Below, piece after piece: positions 37,319-46,031 of a stretch of DNA of 64,000 bases. Under the pieces are notes generated by a model, which saw nothing but the letters and a program-made list of their open reading frames with translations, had not been told where the DNA came from and did not search any database. Numbering within the stretch: position 1 is the stretch's first letter; the number at the start of each line of letters is the position of its first letter. Source of the DNA: Cyanobacteriota bacterium. GTDB taxonomy: Bacteria; Cyanobacteriota; Vampirovibrionia; Vampirovibrionales; Vampirovibrionaceae. The translations under genes and the position numbers were made by a program. Location: assembly GCA_019751815.1 (NCBI GenBank), contig JAIEMW010000001.1, forward strand, positions 814,197-878,196, given 5' to 3'.

Positions 37319-38321
37319 GAGACGATACCTTTTTGGAAATTCTATCTTTTGAATGCTTGAACGAATGTAATTTTATCGTTTTATTTTTTATCGTTTTACT
37401 ATTGTATTTCTCTTGGCCACCTAAAGGAGAAATCTCCAGGGTCCCTTGCGCCTGATTTAACCGGAATAACAGCGCAAACAAATCCCGGTCCCCGTAAGTG
37501 ATCACCCGGGTAAAATCTTGAAGAGGCAGGGGTTTATCAATCACAAAACGGTGACGGTCTCCGTGAATTAAGACGACATCTCCGGGAAAATCTCTCACTT
37601 GTTTTGTTAACACTTCAATCAAAGCCTGGTATCCCGGACGATCTTTGGCGGGAGATTCAAAAAGTGGGTCTCCGTGCCAGAACAGAACAATCATCGGACT
37701 TTGCTTATTTTTGGCTTCAAAGAAAATCCATTTTAACCAGTTTAAATTGTTGTTATTGCGCACAGCCCACTCGGAATTTGGGGAATGATCTTCTGAAAAA
37801 TGATTCTGACTCCCGACCACGTGCAGGGTTGCAAACATCACCCCTTCACGGAACCAATATTGATTTTCGATCAACGGGGGACGCTGTGCCGTCGTTTTAA
37901 GAGATTTAGCCCAGCCATGGGGCTTTTGAAAAAATTCAGTTCGTACCCATTTCAGACGTTCATTGGGGTCAAAACGCCCTGCTGTAATCCGGTGGCAATC
38001 AGTCCATTCATTATCTCCTGGGGTATAAATTAATGGGGGGGTATAACGATCAAACCACCGAATAATAGGCATGTAAGCCTCATTGGCACAAGAGGTACTT
38101 CCGTTTTTGGTATCACCCACATACACAACCCAATCGGGTTTTTCCTGGTTAATACGGTCAATTAATTTTTCGTAGCCAGCAATATCTTCATTTCGGTAGG
38201 GCATATCTCCCAGAACGGCAAACTTAATAGGCGCGCTTGCATACACTGCTGCCAAAAGCACGAAAGGCAATAAATAGCCTAAGAGTAGGCTTAACCGAAA
38301 ATGAACTTTTCTGACGCTCAT
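37308..38321 (-). CDS. Secreted metallophosphoesterase
   Basis: A 337-residue calcineurin-like phosphoesterase with an N-terminal signal peptide (basic start, Leu/Val-rich core, cleavage likely after YASA). The metal-binding blocks are FAVLGDMPY, VYVGDTKNG, YTPGDNEW and, later, LFWHGDP and LIHGDRHRF. The order D-x-(H/M), GD, GDN, H and GHxH is broadly kept, although the first His is Met and the last is GDRH. It would act outside the cytoplasmic membrane on a phosphoester. It leads the operon with CorA. Confidence 0.8.
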   Translation of the reverse strand: MSVRKVHFRLSLLLGYLLPFVLLAAVYASAPIKFAVLGDMPYRNEDIAGYEKLIDRINQEKPDWVVYVGDTKNGSTSCANEAYMPIIRWFDRYTPPLIYTPGDNEWTDCHRITAGRFDPNERLKWVRTEFFQKPHGWAKSLKTTAQRPPLIENQYWFREGVMFATLHVVGSQNHFSEDHSPNSEWAVRNNNNLNWLKWIFFEAKNKQSPMIVLFWHGDPLFESPAKDRPGYQALIEVLTKQVRDFPGDVVLIHGDRHRFVIDKPLPLQDFTRVITYGDRDLFALLFRLNQAQGTLEISPLGGQEKYNSKTIKNKTIKLHSFKHSKDRISKKVSSHAF

Positions 38322-38340
38322 GGTCTGCTTTCTAGTATAA

Positions 38341-38420
38341 GATTACTTCCCGAAGATTACTTCCCGAAGATTACTTCCCGAAGATTACTTCCCGAAGATT
38401 ACTTCCCGAAGATTACTTCC
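38341..38420. repeat. 14-bp tandem repeat, 5.7 copies
   Basis: Five perfect copies of GATTACTTCCCGAA lie head to tail from 38341 to 38410, followed by ten bases of a sixth. The array sits between the divergent phosphoesterase and aldo/keto reductase starts, in non-coding DNA. It could be a cluster of regulator sites or a length-variable tract. Confidence 0.95.
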
Positions 38421-38465
38421 ATGGTATAACAGATAGCGTGTTCGGGTTAATAAGGATTGCTTCAC

Positions 38466-39626
38466 ATGATAGCGTGTCTAGAGTGTCTTAGTGGCTTTGC
38501 CACACCAGAGGGAACTGCAACTTTCGCCCGAAATGCGACTGAAAACAATGTGGACTCGCCCGTCTTAGCTTCCCATTTTCAGCCGCTCTCTGTCGCAGCG
38601 CCTTCAACTGAGTCTATTCTGTGGCAGGGTTTATCCTTAAGCGGACTGGGCATCGGCACCTATCTAGGACAAGCCGATGAGGAGACCAATCTATTGGTCT
38701 CCCAAGCAGTCATTGCTTCCGTAGAATCCGGGGCAATTAATGTCATCGATACGGCAATTAACTACCGATATCAACTTGCCGAACGCTCTGTTGGGGAAGC
38801 CCTACACGCTCTGAGCAAGAAAGGTTACTCGCGTGAGCAAATTTTCGTCTCGACCAAAAACGGCTACCTCTCGCCCGATGCCGATCAGCCGGTGGATATG
38901 AAAACCTGGTTTGATGCCACTTTTTTTACCCCCGGGCTAATGACCCCCGATGATATTGCCGGAGGCATTCACTGCATGCATCCTGCTTTTTTAGAGAATC
39001 AACTCAATCAAAGCCTCAGCAATTTAAGCATAGACACGATTGACTTAATGTATCTGCACAATGCAGCAGAATCTCAGCTCGAGACAACAGGACGAACCCT
39101 GTTTATGGAACGTTTACGGCAAGCTTTTACGTTTTATGAGCAGGCCAGAAACACAGGAAAAATCCGGTATTACGGGATGGCCACCTGGGATTGCTTCCGT
39201 TGCGATCCAGCAGAAGCCACTCGGTATCTTAGTCTAGAATCCGTGGTATCCTTAGCACGAGCCATTGGAGGTGAAAATCATGGGTTTCGGGCCATTCAAC
39301 TGCCCTTTAATCGGGCCTTTTCGGAAGCTGCGACGTTAAAAAACCAACTCCTTGGCAGTCAACATGTCACCCTGTTAGAAGCTGCAGAAGCACTCGGCAT
39401 TGGCGTGTTTACCAGTGTCCCACTCCTGCAAAAGCAGTTGTTACAGCCCCAAGGCCTTCCCTCCTATCCTGGCTTAGAAAGCCTTTCACAACGGTGCCTA
39501 CAGCAAGTACGCAGTACTCCAGGTATTCTTTGCCCGCTTGTTGGACATAAACATCCGTCTCACGTAGCAGATAACATACAAGTTTCCCGCGTCCCCCGCC
39601 AACAGGTTGCCCATGCCGCGTATTAG
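38466..39626 (+). CDS. Aldo/keto reductase-family protein
   Basis: A 386-residue aldo/keto reductase. NVIDTAINYR carries the catalytic Asp and Tyr region, VSTKNGYL the Lys and LMYLHNA the His. It is longer than usual (about 280-330) through an N-terminal extension and an insert after FFTPGLMTPDD. The ATG at 38466 has TAAGGA nine bases upstream and is preferred to TTG 38457. Its 3' end overlaps the SpoIID gene by 14 bases. The substrate is unknown; it is the second AKR of the window and only distantly like the one at 10.4 kb. Confidence 0.82.
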   Translation: MIACLECLSGFATPEGTATFARNATENNVDSPVLASHFQPLSVAAPSTESILWQGLSLSGLGIGTYLGQADEETNLLVSQAVIASVESGAINVIDTAINYRYQLAERSVGEALHALSKKGYSREQIFVSTKNGYLSPDADQPVDMKTWFDATFFTPGLMTPDDIAGGIHCMHPAFLENQLNQSLSNLSIDTIDLMYLHNAAESQLETTGRTLFMERLRQAFTFYEQARNTGKIRYYGMATWDCFRCDPAEATRYLSLESVVSLARAIGGENHGFRAIQLPFNRAFSEAATLKNQLLGSQHVTLLEAAEALGIGVFTSVPLLQKQLLQPQGLPSYPGLESLSQRCLQQVRSTPGILCPLVGHKHPSHVADNIQVSRVPRQQVAHAAY

Positions 39627-40941
39627 TGCGCTATCACTATTAGCCAGCCTTTGTTATTTTGCTTCGTTTCTGGTAATCAGCACCATTTGGAACCCAGCCC
39701 TGGCCGACCCAGAACTGCCCCAGGATGTCGTGGTCAAATTGTATCAGGGCTATCTGCCCTTTGATCAAATGCAGCTGGAAGGCCCGTTTTTTATCACTGA
39801 GCCTTCTCGTCAAAAAATTGACCGGGGTGTTTACACGTTACAAACCAAATACCGTAAACTGCTCGAACTTCAGGGACAATCTCGCCGAGGAGTCCCTGTG
39901 CTGATTCGTAGTCCACGCTTGGTGTTGCAAGCCTCTCTCAATACCAGCAATAATGAGACTGACAGTCTCTCAGGAGGGGCTTTTCTTATCAAACCAGACA
40001 CGCTCCCCGCAAGGCGTTACGGGGGCAGTATAGAAATCACCCTGAGTGAATCGGGCTATTTTATTCTAAAAAACCGGGTTTCCGCCCAAGAATATGTCGC
40101 TTCCATCGTTGGCAGTGAAAGCCGCGAAAACTGGGGAGCAGAAGCCCTGAAAGCCCAAGCCGTTCTCACCCAAAGCCGTCTGTATCGTTTTGAACCAGCA
40201 CCGGATCACAAACGGCCGATTGAAGAACTTTCTGACGATATGAGAGAGGAAGTCTATCTTGGGCGTGGGTATATTCGCACCAAAGTATTGGACGCTGTTA
40301 AAGCCGTCTGGGGAGAGGCCATTACGGCAGACAACCAAATTTTTGTCGCCAATTACCATGCCATTTGTGCCGGTGGAACCAGTGGGATTGGTTTTTTTAC
40401 GGGTGAGCCCAACCCGCCAAACACAACACCACCCAGTAAAAAACCGGATCTCCTCTCTGAACCTTTTGCAAAGCCGGCCTACTTACACCCTGCTTTTCGA
40501 GGAGTGAAGTGTTCATTTTGTCAAAATTCGCCCTACTGGAACCCACACAGCAGCACATTTAGCTTGAGTGAATGGACCGCAAAAACCGGGATTGAACCTC
40601 CCAAAATATCAATCACGGATCAACGCAAACGCCCCTTGACTGTGGATTTTACGGATGGACACAGCGATTCTGGTTTTGCCACCTGGTTGTTTTTGGGAGA
40701 AAAATTGGGCTATGAGAATGTCCTGGGCTCGCGCTTTAAACTCACATTAAACGCCGACAAAGACACGGTGACACTCGAAAATTCCGGTGCCGGCCACGGT
40801 GTGGGAATGTGCCAGTGGGGCGCTTCTGTTCTAGCAGCTCAAGGCAAAACCTACCGAGAGATTTTGGCCTTTTACTTCCCCAAGTCCAAGATCATCAAAC
40901 TCACGCCTAGCCGCCCAAAAACACGGGCTAAAAAGCCTTAG
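39613..40941 (+). CDS. SpoIID/LytB-domain cell-wall protein
   Basis: A 442-residue exported protein with a signal peptide ending near NPALADPE. The SpoIID domain is marked by VSAQEYVASIVGSE, ALKAQAVLTQSRLY, FVANYHAICAGGTSG and the C-terminal GAGHGVGMCQWGAS. SpoIID proteins are peptidoglycan lytic transglycosylases acting on stem-peptide-free glycan. Homologues are common in non-sporulating bacteria, so sporulation is not implied. A basic C-terminal tail (RPKTRAKKP) follows the domain. Confidence 0.88.
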   Translation: MPRISALSLLASLCYFASFLVISTIWNPALADPELPQDVVVKLYQGYLPFDQMQLEGPFFITEPSRQKIDRGVYTLQTKYRKLLELQGQSRRGVPVLIRSPRLVLQASLNTSNNETDSLSGGAFLIKPDTLPARRYGGSIEITLSESGYFILKNRVSAQEYVASIVGSESRENWGAEALKAQAVLTQSRLYRFEPAPDHKRPIEELSDDMREEVYLGRGYIRTKVLDAVKAVWGEAITADNQIFVANYHAICAGGTSGIGFFTGEPNPPNTTPPSKKPDLLSEPFAKPAYLHPAFRGVKCSFCQNSPYWNPHSSTFSLSEWTAKTGIEPPKISITDQRKRPLTVDFTDGHSDSGFATWLFLGEKLGYENVLGSRFKLTLNADKDTVTLENSGAGHGVGMCQWGASVLAAQGKTYREILAFYFPKSKIIKLTPSRPKTRAKKP

Positions 40942-42572
40942 GCAAACGTGGTCAAAGCTGTTTTTTTCTGCTCTTTTTCTAGCACTGCATCCACGCCGCG
41001 TAGGGCTTGATCAATCGCACCACGGGCAGCAAAGACGCCACTGAGATCTGAATGAATACTGCGAATATGGGGTGTGAGTTGCGGATTGAAATCACGAATT
41101 TGCGTCATCTGCCCGGGGGCTGGTGCCGACATCGCATCGGGATAAAAGGTGATGCGTGCCCCTTTGATTTTATCCTTCAGCCACGGCCAGGCGACAGACA
41201 TCTCTGCAATGGCTTCTTTCATAATCACGTTAGGCTTGGGCAGACCGTCTTTTCGCATATCTTCCGTAATCCCAATATAGGTGGTGATCACCACGGGGGC
41301 CTTACTGCCCACAGGGAGTTCGGGATCGTAAGGGGCATTGTTTAAAATGGCATCGGCCGCCCATTTAGCGTAGGGAAATTTAAAATAGGTGTGTGATTGC
41401 ACCGGAGCTTCATCGAGATATAGATTCATCAGGGCATAGGATCCCCGTTTGATGTTAGTGAGGAAATCGGCATCATCCGGAATTAATCCAGGGACAATCG
41501 GTGGAATTTTATGAGAGGGGAGCGCCAAAAGAACGTGTGAAGTGTTTAATTGATGCAATTTCCCTTTGGCATCCCTGTAACTCACCTTGACTGGATTTGG
41601 AGTATTTTCAGTCTGGATTTTTTTGGCGCGAGGTCCCATCGAAAAAGGAGGTTTTTGACGGGGTTTGAGCCCCGGATCCACAACCGCTTCGACATGGGCA
41701 TCTCGAATAATCTGTACTTTGGGCAGACCTTTTTTCTCATTCTGGCGAATGCGGTCGGTCATTTTGCGGATGAGATAAAAATTACCACCCGGCAACACAC
41801 AGCGCTCACCCATATCAGCGCCTTGATCAATAATGCCTGCTAAACCGGAAAGACGGTGCATATCATTGGCTACGTCTGATCGTAGATTTAAGGTAAAAAA
41901 GTCTCGCACCCGGTGCGACCAGCCGTCAAACACCTCTGCCATAGAGAGTTTATCCCAGGCAAACATCGGATGGGGTGCTTGTTGAAGGGGGAAGTGGGTT
42001 TTCCCGTCTCGGGTGCGCAGAATATTTCGCAGAAATTGTATAAACTGCTGGGTTTCATTCACAAAGGGCAGCACCCATGGGGCCCGCTTTGCTTGTGCCT
42101 CAGGCACTTGAGCGGGATCAATGCTCACCCATTCACCGTCAAAATAAGCCACATCCGTGTGAATGGTGTATTTCGGATTACTGACATCAATGCCCAATTC
42201 AGAAAATAGATCCCGTTGTTCCTGATTGGCGACAGCCAAGACGCTTGCCCCAATGGGATAAGGTTGTTTTTTGGGGACATCCCCTTCTGTGTAAGTCCGG
42301 TAGCCCGTTTTGGCATTGCCACCAATACGTGGGGCAGTCTCTAAAACAACGGTAGCACGGCCTTTTTTCTGGAGTTGATACGCTGCGGTAATACCGGCAA
42401 GCCCACCACCCACAATAATCACCGGTGCTTCTGGCGTGTGTGCTTTTTGCAGAGGTCGTTTAATCGGTAAGGTACGAATGCTTGTGGAAGCAGAGCGAGA
42501 CGCTGGTTTTCTCTGAACACCCGTTTTTCCAGAAAATAACAACGCGATATTTTTATAAGAATCCATGATCAT
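40938..42572 (-). CDS. FAD-dependent amine oxidase-family protein (paralogue 1)
   Basis: A 544-residue flavoprotein with the dinucleotide motif VIIVGGGLAGITAAYQLQ preceding VVLETAPRIGGNAKTG, typical of the amine oxidase/phytoene desaturase superfamily. The C-terminal flavin region is IHSDLSGVFAARGAIDQA. The first 50 residues are an extension with IALLFSGKTG and Arg/Ser-rich sequence before the Rossmann fold. Its sequence parallels the gene at 46032 along its whole length, so the two are paralogues. It may oxidise an amine, but the superfamily also holds desaturases and protoporphyrinogen oxidases. Confidence 0.8.
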   Translation of the reverse strand: MIMDSYKNIALLFSGKTGVQRKPASRSASTSIRTLPIKRPLQKAHTPEAPVIIVGGGLAGITAAYQLQKKGRATVVLETAPRIGGNAKTGYRTYTEGDVPKKQPYPIGASVLAVANQEQRDLFSELGIDVSNPKYTIHTDVAYFDGEWVSIDPAQVPEAQAKRAPWVLPFVNETQQFIQFLRNILRTRDGKTHFPLQQAPHPMFAWDKLSMAEVFDGWSHRVRDFFTLNLRSDVANDMHRLSGLAGIIDQGADMGERCVLPGGNFYLIRKMTDRIRQNEKKGLPKVQIIRDAHVEAVVDPGLKPRQKPPFSMGPRAKKIQTENTPNPVKVSYRDAKGKLHQLNTSHVLLALPSHKIPPIVPGLIPDDADFLTNIKRGSYALMNLYLDEAPVQSHTYFKFPYAKWAADAILNNAPYDPELPVGSKAPVVITTYIGITEDMRKDGLPKPNVIMKEAIAEMSVAWPWLKDKIKGARITFYPDAMSAPAPGQMTQIRDFNPQLTPHIRSIHSDLSGVFAARGAIDQALRGVDAVLEKEQKKTALTTFA

Positions 42573-42594
42573 TTAAAAAAAAGACTCCAAATGA

Positions 42595-44250
42595 TTATTC
42601 GGCCTGGCCTTTGAGTGTGTCTGGGTCCGTAAACCAATCAAACAGGGGGGTATTGGCATCGTTATGGACGTATACAGTGTGATCGGTTTGGTAGCTTTCC
42701 AGTTTGTCTTTGCCGTAGCCGGATTGCTTGACCCCGCCCCAGGGAATTTCGGCGTAAGCAGGCTGAGAGGCATTAACCCAAGTGACACCAGCCTTAATGG
42801 CCTTGCTCAGTCGGCGCTGTCTATCAGCATCTTTGGTCCAAATGGAGGCCGCCAGTCCGTATTTACTGTCGTTTGCCATCGCCACAGCTCGCTCTTCACT
42901 ATTAAAGCGAGACACGACCACCACGGGGCCAAACACTTCTTCGCGTGCAATTTCTGCATCGGGGGAAACATTGGTGAGGATTGTGGGAGGGTAGTAATTC
43001 CCTTTTGCAAGTTTTCCTTCCGTGGGGATGTAGCCACCGGTCACCAAAGTCGCGCCTGCTTGAACAGCACGTTCCACAAATCCATGGACGCGTTTTTGTT
43101 GTTCTTTACTCACCAGAGGGCCCATTTTCACACCAGGCTCATCATAAGCGCCCAGTTGAATAGCTTCAGCATAGGCTTTGAGGCGATCAACAAATTGGTC
43201 ATACACGGCATCTTCAACATAGATTCGACTGTTGGCAGAACAGACTTCACCTTTGTTGATGAAAATCCCAAACGCGTTGCCTTTCACCGCGGCTTCCAAA
43301 TTGGCATCGGCAAACACCACACTGGGTGATTTCCCGCCCAGCTCCAGAATCACATCTTTCGGTCCACTGGGATTACTGGCAGCCATTTGGGCCACAATTT
43401 TACCGACTTGTGTGCTGCCGGTGAAAGAATATTTATCGATAAGTGGGTTACTGAGCAGGGCAAGACCGGTTTCTTTCCCCCCTGTGATTACATTGATTGA
43501 ACCGGGCGGTAAAATCTTGGCTTCTTCAATCAGCTGAGCCAGACGCACCACAGACAACGGGGTTTGCTCCGCCGGCTTAATTACAGAAGTACACCCCGCA
43601 GCAAGTGCAGGAGCCAGTTTCCAAGCCGCCATCATAAGAGGATAATTCCACGGAATAATTTGTCCCACCACGCCCACAGGGACCTTACGGATAGTCGTCT
43701 CTGAACCATCGGGCATTTTTACCAGCTGATCGCTCTGCTGGAGCAATTTATCGGCAAACACTTCAAAATGACGGGCCGAATCATCCACGTCCATCTCTGC
43801 TTCAGCCAAAGGTTTCCCGTTGTTCATTGCGTCTAATTTAGCGAGTTCGGGTTTATTGGTCCGAATGAGTCCGGCTATTTGGCGGAGTTTGGCGGCGCGT
43901 TCATGCGGGTTGGTTTGAGACCAAACCTCAAAAGCAGCTCGGGCAGAAAGCACTGCCTTATCGACGTCATCTGGCGTACAGGCTTTTATTTTGGCGATGG
44001 GTCGATTGCTATCTGGTCGGTAAACCTGGTAGGACTTCTTTCCCCCAGTCTTATATAATTCTCCACGAATTACACTGTGATACACGGGAAGCGATCCAGC
44101 GAATTGAGGGGTCTGAGAAATGGGATCGACTGAATTTTGCCGAATGATTGCCCCTCCTGTCAATGTTGGTTCTTTACCAACAAACGCTGAAGAAAACGTT
44201 GAAGAACGGTGAATGAAAGAGGAAGGTATTAAAGAGGAGACAGTATTCAT
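42595..44250 (-). CDS. NAD(P)-dependent aldehyde dehydrogenase
   Basis: A 551-residue aldehyde dehydrogenase with the catalytic Glu in LELGGKSP and Cys in GEVCSANSR, the NAD-site PWNYPLMMAAWK and the C-terminal PWGGVKQSGYGKDK. SANSRIYVE resembles betaine- and aminobutyraldehyde-type dehydrogenases. About 60 residues precede the normal start of the fold, including AFVGKEP. ATG 44250 is chosen because AAGGGG lies nine bases upstream; the reading frame extends further without support. Its neighbours suggest oxidation of an amine-derived aldehyde. Confidence 0.88.
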   Translation of the reverse strand: MNTVSSLIPSSFIHRSSTFSSAFVGKEPTLTGGAIIRQNSVDPISQTPQFAGSLPVYHSVIRGELYKTGGKKSYQVYRPDSNRPIAKIKACTPDDVDKAVLSARAAFEVWSQTNPHERAAKLRQIAGLIRTNKPELAKLDAMNNGKPLAEAEMDVDDSARHFEVFADKLLQQSDQLVKMPDGSETTIRKVPVGVVGQIIPWNYPLMMAAWKLAPALAAGCTSVIKPAEQTPLSVVRLAQLIEEAKILPPGSINVITGGKETGLALLSNPLIDKYSFTGSTQVGKIVAQMAASNPSGPKDVILELGGKSPSVVFADANLEAAVKGNAFGIFINKGEVCSANSRIYVEDAVYDQFVDRLKAYAEAIQLGAYDEPGVKMGPLVSKEQQKRVHGFVERAVQAGATLVTGGYIPTEGKLAKGNYYPPTILTNVSPDAEIAREEVFGPVVVVSRFNSEERAVAMANDSKYGLAASIWTKDADRQRRLSKAIKAGVTWVNASQPAYAEIPWGGVKQSGYGKDKLESYQTDHTVYVHNDANTPLFDWFTDPDTLKGQAE

Positions 44251-44386
44251 CACGGGGAACCCCTTATTTATGAATAAAAACAAGCCAACACACACACACT
44301 GGACACACGATAATCGTAGTAAATGTATCACAATCCTCCCTACGCATGACAAGCAGGGAATTTTTTATTTATCACAACTGTAACAT

Positions 44387-44415
44387 TTGTTGATTCTCTG
44401 GCCTGAACATATTAT
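44387..44415 (+). promoter_or_regulatory. Possible promoter of the aminotransferase gene
   Basis: TTGTTG (44387-44392), 17 bases and TATTAT (44410-44415) lie 62 bases before the aminotransferase ATG, in the gap divergent from the aldehyde dehydrogenase. The -10 box is good and the -35 is weak. Confidence 0.35.
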
Positions 44416-44477
44416 GATTTCCAGCGGAATAACAAGCTAACGCGTGTGTGTCGCAATCAAAAGGAAGGGGACTCTCA

Positions 44478-45848
44478 ATGAATCCTGTGCTCGACAGAAT
44501 AGAGACAAATTATTCTCTGCTGCCTGAAATCAATACCCCCATTCCTGGCCCAAAAACACAGGCTCTGATTGCCAAAGACTCACAGTACGTTACCCCTTCG
44601 TATCCTCGGCCCTATCCACTTTCTGTTGCCGATGCCAAAGGCTGTATGGTGACTGACTTAGACGGCAATCACTTTCTGGATCTCAATGCCGGCATTGCGG
44701 TGGTGTCGACCGGACACTCTCACCCCGAAGTGGTGGAGGTCATTCAAGAACAAGCCCGTCGCTTTATTCATATGGCCGGGATGGAGTTTTACTACCACCC
44801 TATGGCCGATCTTGCCGAGAAATTGGCCCTCTCTGTGCCTGGAAAAAGCCCCAAAAAAGTATTTTTCTGTAATTCCGGCACAGAAGCCGTCGAAGGCGCG
44901 ATGAAACTGGCCCGCCACAAAACCGGACGCCAAAAATTTATCTCCTTCTTCCGGGGATTCCACGGCCGGACCTACGGGTCGATGTCACTTACTGCCAGCA
45001 AATCCTCTCAACAAGCCACGTTTTCGCCCCTGGTGCCTGGGGTTTATCACGCACATTATCCCTATACCTACCGGTGTCCGTTTAACACCCAAAGCCCAGA
45101 AGCGTGCGCACGCGCCTCATTAGAGTATATCGAAGAGTATTTATTCAAAATGGTGGTACCCCCCAACGAAGTGGCCGCCATTATTTTAGAACCCATCTTG
45201 GGAGAAGGCGGCTACGTCGTCCCACCTGCTGGCTTTCTCAATCAGCTCAGCGCGCTTGCTCACAAGCACGGAATTCTGATTATCTGCGATGAGGTGCAAT
45301 CCGGCGTCGGGCGAACCGGTAAACTTTGGGCCTGTGAGTGGGAAGAAGGCTTTGAACCTGATATTCTCCTCAGTGCTAAAGGGTTGGCCTCAGGGCTTCC
45401 CTTGGGGGCCATTATTGCTAAAAGTGAGATAATGACCTGGGGGCCGGGAGCGCATGCCTCTACCTTTGGCGGCAATCCCGTCAACTGTGCGGCCGCCATC
45501 AAAACCCTGGAACTGGTCGAAAACGGCCTGATGCAAAACGCCGAAATCCAAGGCAATTACCTGATGGACGGGTTGCGGGAACTTCAGCTACAAACCCCTT
45601 ACATTGGCGAGATTCGCGGTCGCGGCTTGATGATTGGGGTTGAGATAGTTCAAAACCAGGCCAGCAAAGAAAAAGCCCCGCAAATTCGAGATTATCTGGT
45701 TCAGGCCGCTTTTGAGCGCGGTCTGCTCATCCTCGGCTGCGGAGAAAGCAGCATCCGCTTTAGCCCCCCCCTGGTTCTGCAACAAGAGCAAGTGGATTAT
45801 ACCCTGGCCGTATTGACTGAGCTGCTAGCCAAAGCGCCTGGGAATTAA
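44478..45848 (+). CDS. Class III aminotransferase (GABA/ornithine type)
   Basis: A 456-residue PLP enzyme with FCNSGTEAVEGAMKLAR, the Asp-bearing IICDEVQSGVGRTGKLWA and the Lys in LLSAKGLASGLPLGA. The Glu- and Gln-containing loops place it among omega-amino acid transaminases such as 4-aminobutyrate or ornithine aminotransferase. ATG 44478 has GGAAGGGGA six bases upstream; a GTG at 44448 is less likely. With the aldehyde dehydrogenase and the amine oxidases it can form a terminal-amine degradation route. Confidence 0.87.
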   Translation: MNPVLDRIETNYSLLPEINTPIPGPKTQALIAKDSQYVTPSYPRPYPLSVADAKGCMVTDLDGNHFLDLNAGIAVVSTGHSHPEVVEVIQEQARRFIHMAGMEFYYHPMADLAEKLALSVPGKSPKKVFFCNSGTEAVEGAMKLARHKTGRQKFISFFRGFHGRTYGSMSLTASKSSQQATFSPLVPGVYHAHYPYTYRCPFNTQSPEACARASLEYIEEYLFKMVVPPNEVAAIILEPILGEGGYVVPPAGFLNQLSALAHKHGILIICDEVQSGVGRTGKLWACEWEEGFEPDILLSAKGLASGLPLGAIIAKSEIMTWGPGAHASTFGGNPVNCAAAIKTLELVENGLMQNAEIQGNYLMDGLRELQLQTPYIGEIRGRGLMIGVEIVQNQASKEKAPQIRDYLVQAAFERGLLILGCGESSIRFSPPLVLQQEQVDYTLAVLTELLAKAPGN

Positions 45849-46031
45849 ATTTTCCGGAGACAAAATTTATCTAACCTAAATAATACAAACAGAGATAAGC
45901 GCCGTTACATATTACTGCACTTAAGCTGTCTTTCTGCTACATAATTAATATCAATACTGTTTGATATCAAAACCGTCTTTCTGGTGTCCGAGTTCTGAGT
46001 CCTTTTGTTCTGGTAGAAACCTGTGGGGAAT
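45849..46031 (+). other. Intergenic region with a TTTGATATCAAA palindrome
   Basis: This is among the longest non-coding stretches here. It is AT-rich, with a ten- to twelve-base palindrome near 45958-45970 and a related AATATCAAT just before it. No hairpin with a T run is seen, so a regulator site or promoter for the flavoprotein gene is the best guess. Confidence 0.35.

Noticed and set aside
38341..38420. CRISPR array
   Set aside because: The 14-bp units are contiguous with no spacers and no cas genes are nearby.
39613..40941. Evidence of endospore formation from SpoIID
   Set aside because: SpoIID/LytB-domain proteins are widespread in non-sporulating bacteria and no other sporulation gene is seen.
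42664..43329. A 221-residue reading frame on the plus strand
   Set aside because: It is antisense to the aldehyde dehydrogenase, whose catalytic motifs are intact, and it shows no domain of its own.
44251..44263. Hairpin sequestering the ribosome site of the aldehyde dehydrogenase
   Set aside because: GGGG and CCCC are separated by only two bases, too short for a four-pair loop; a three-pair version would be weak.
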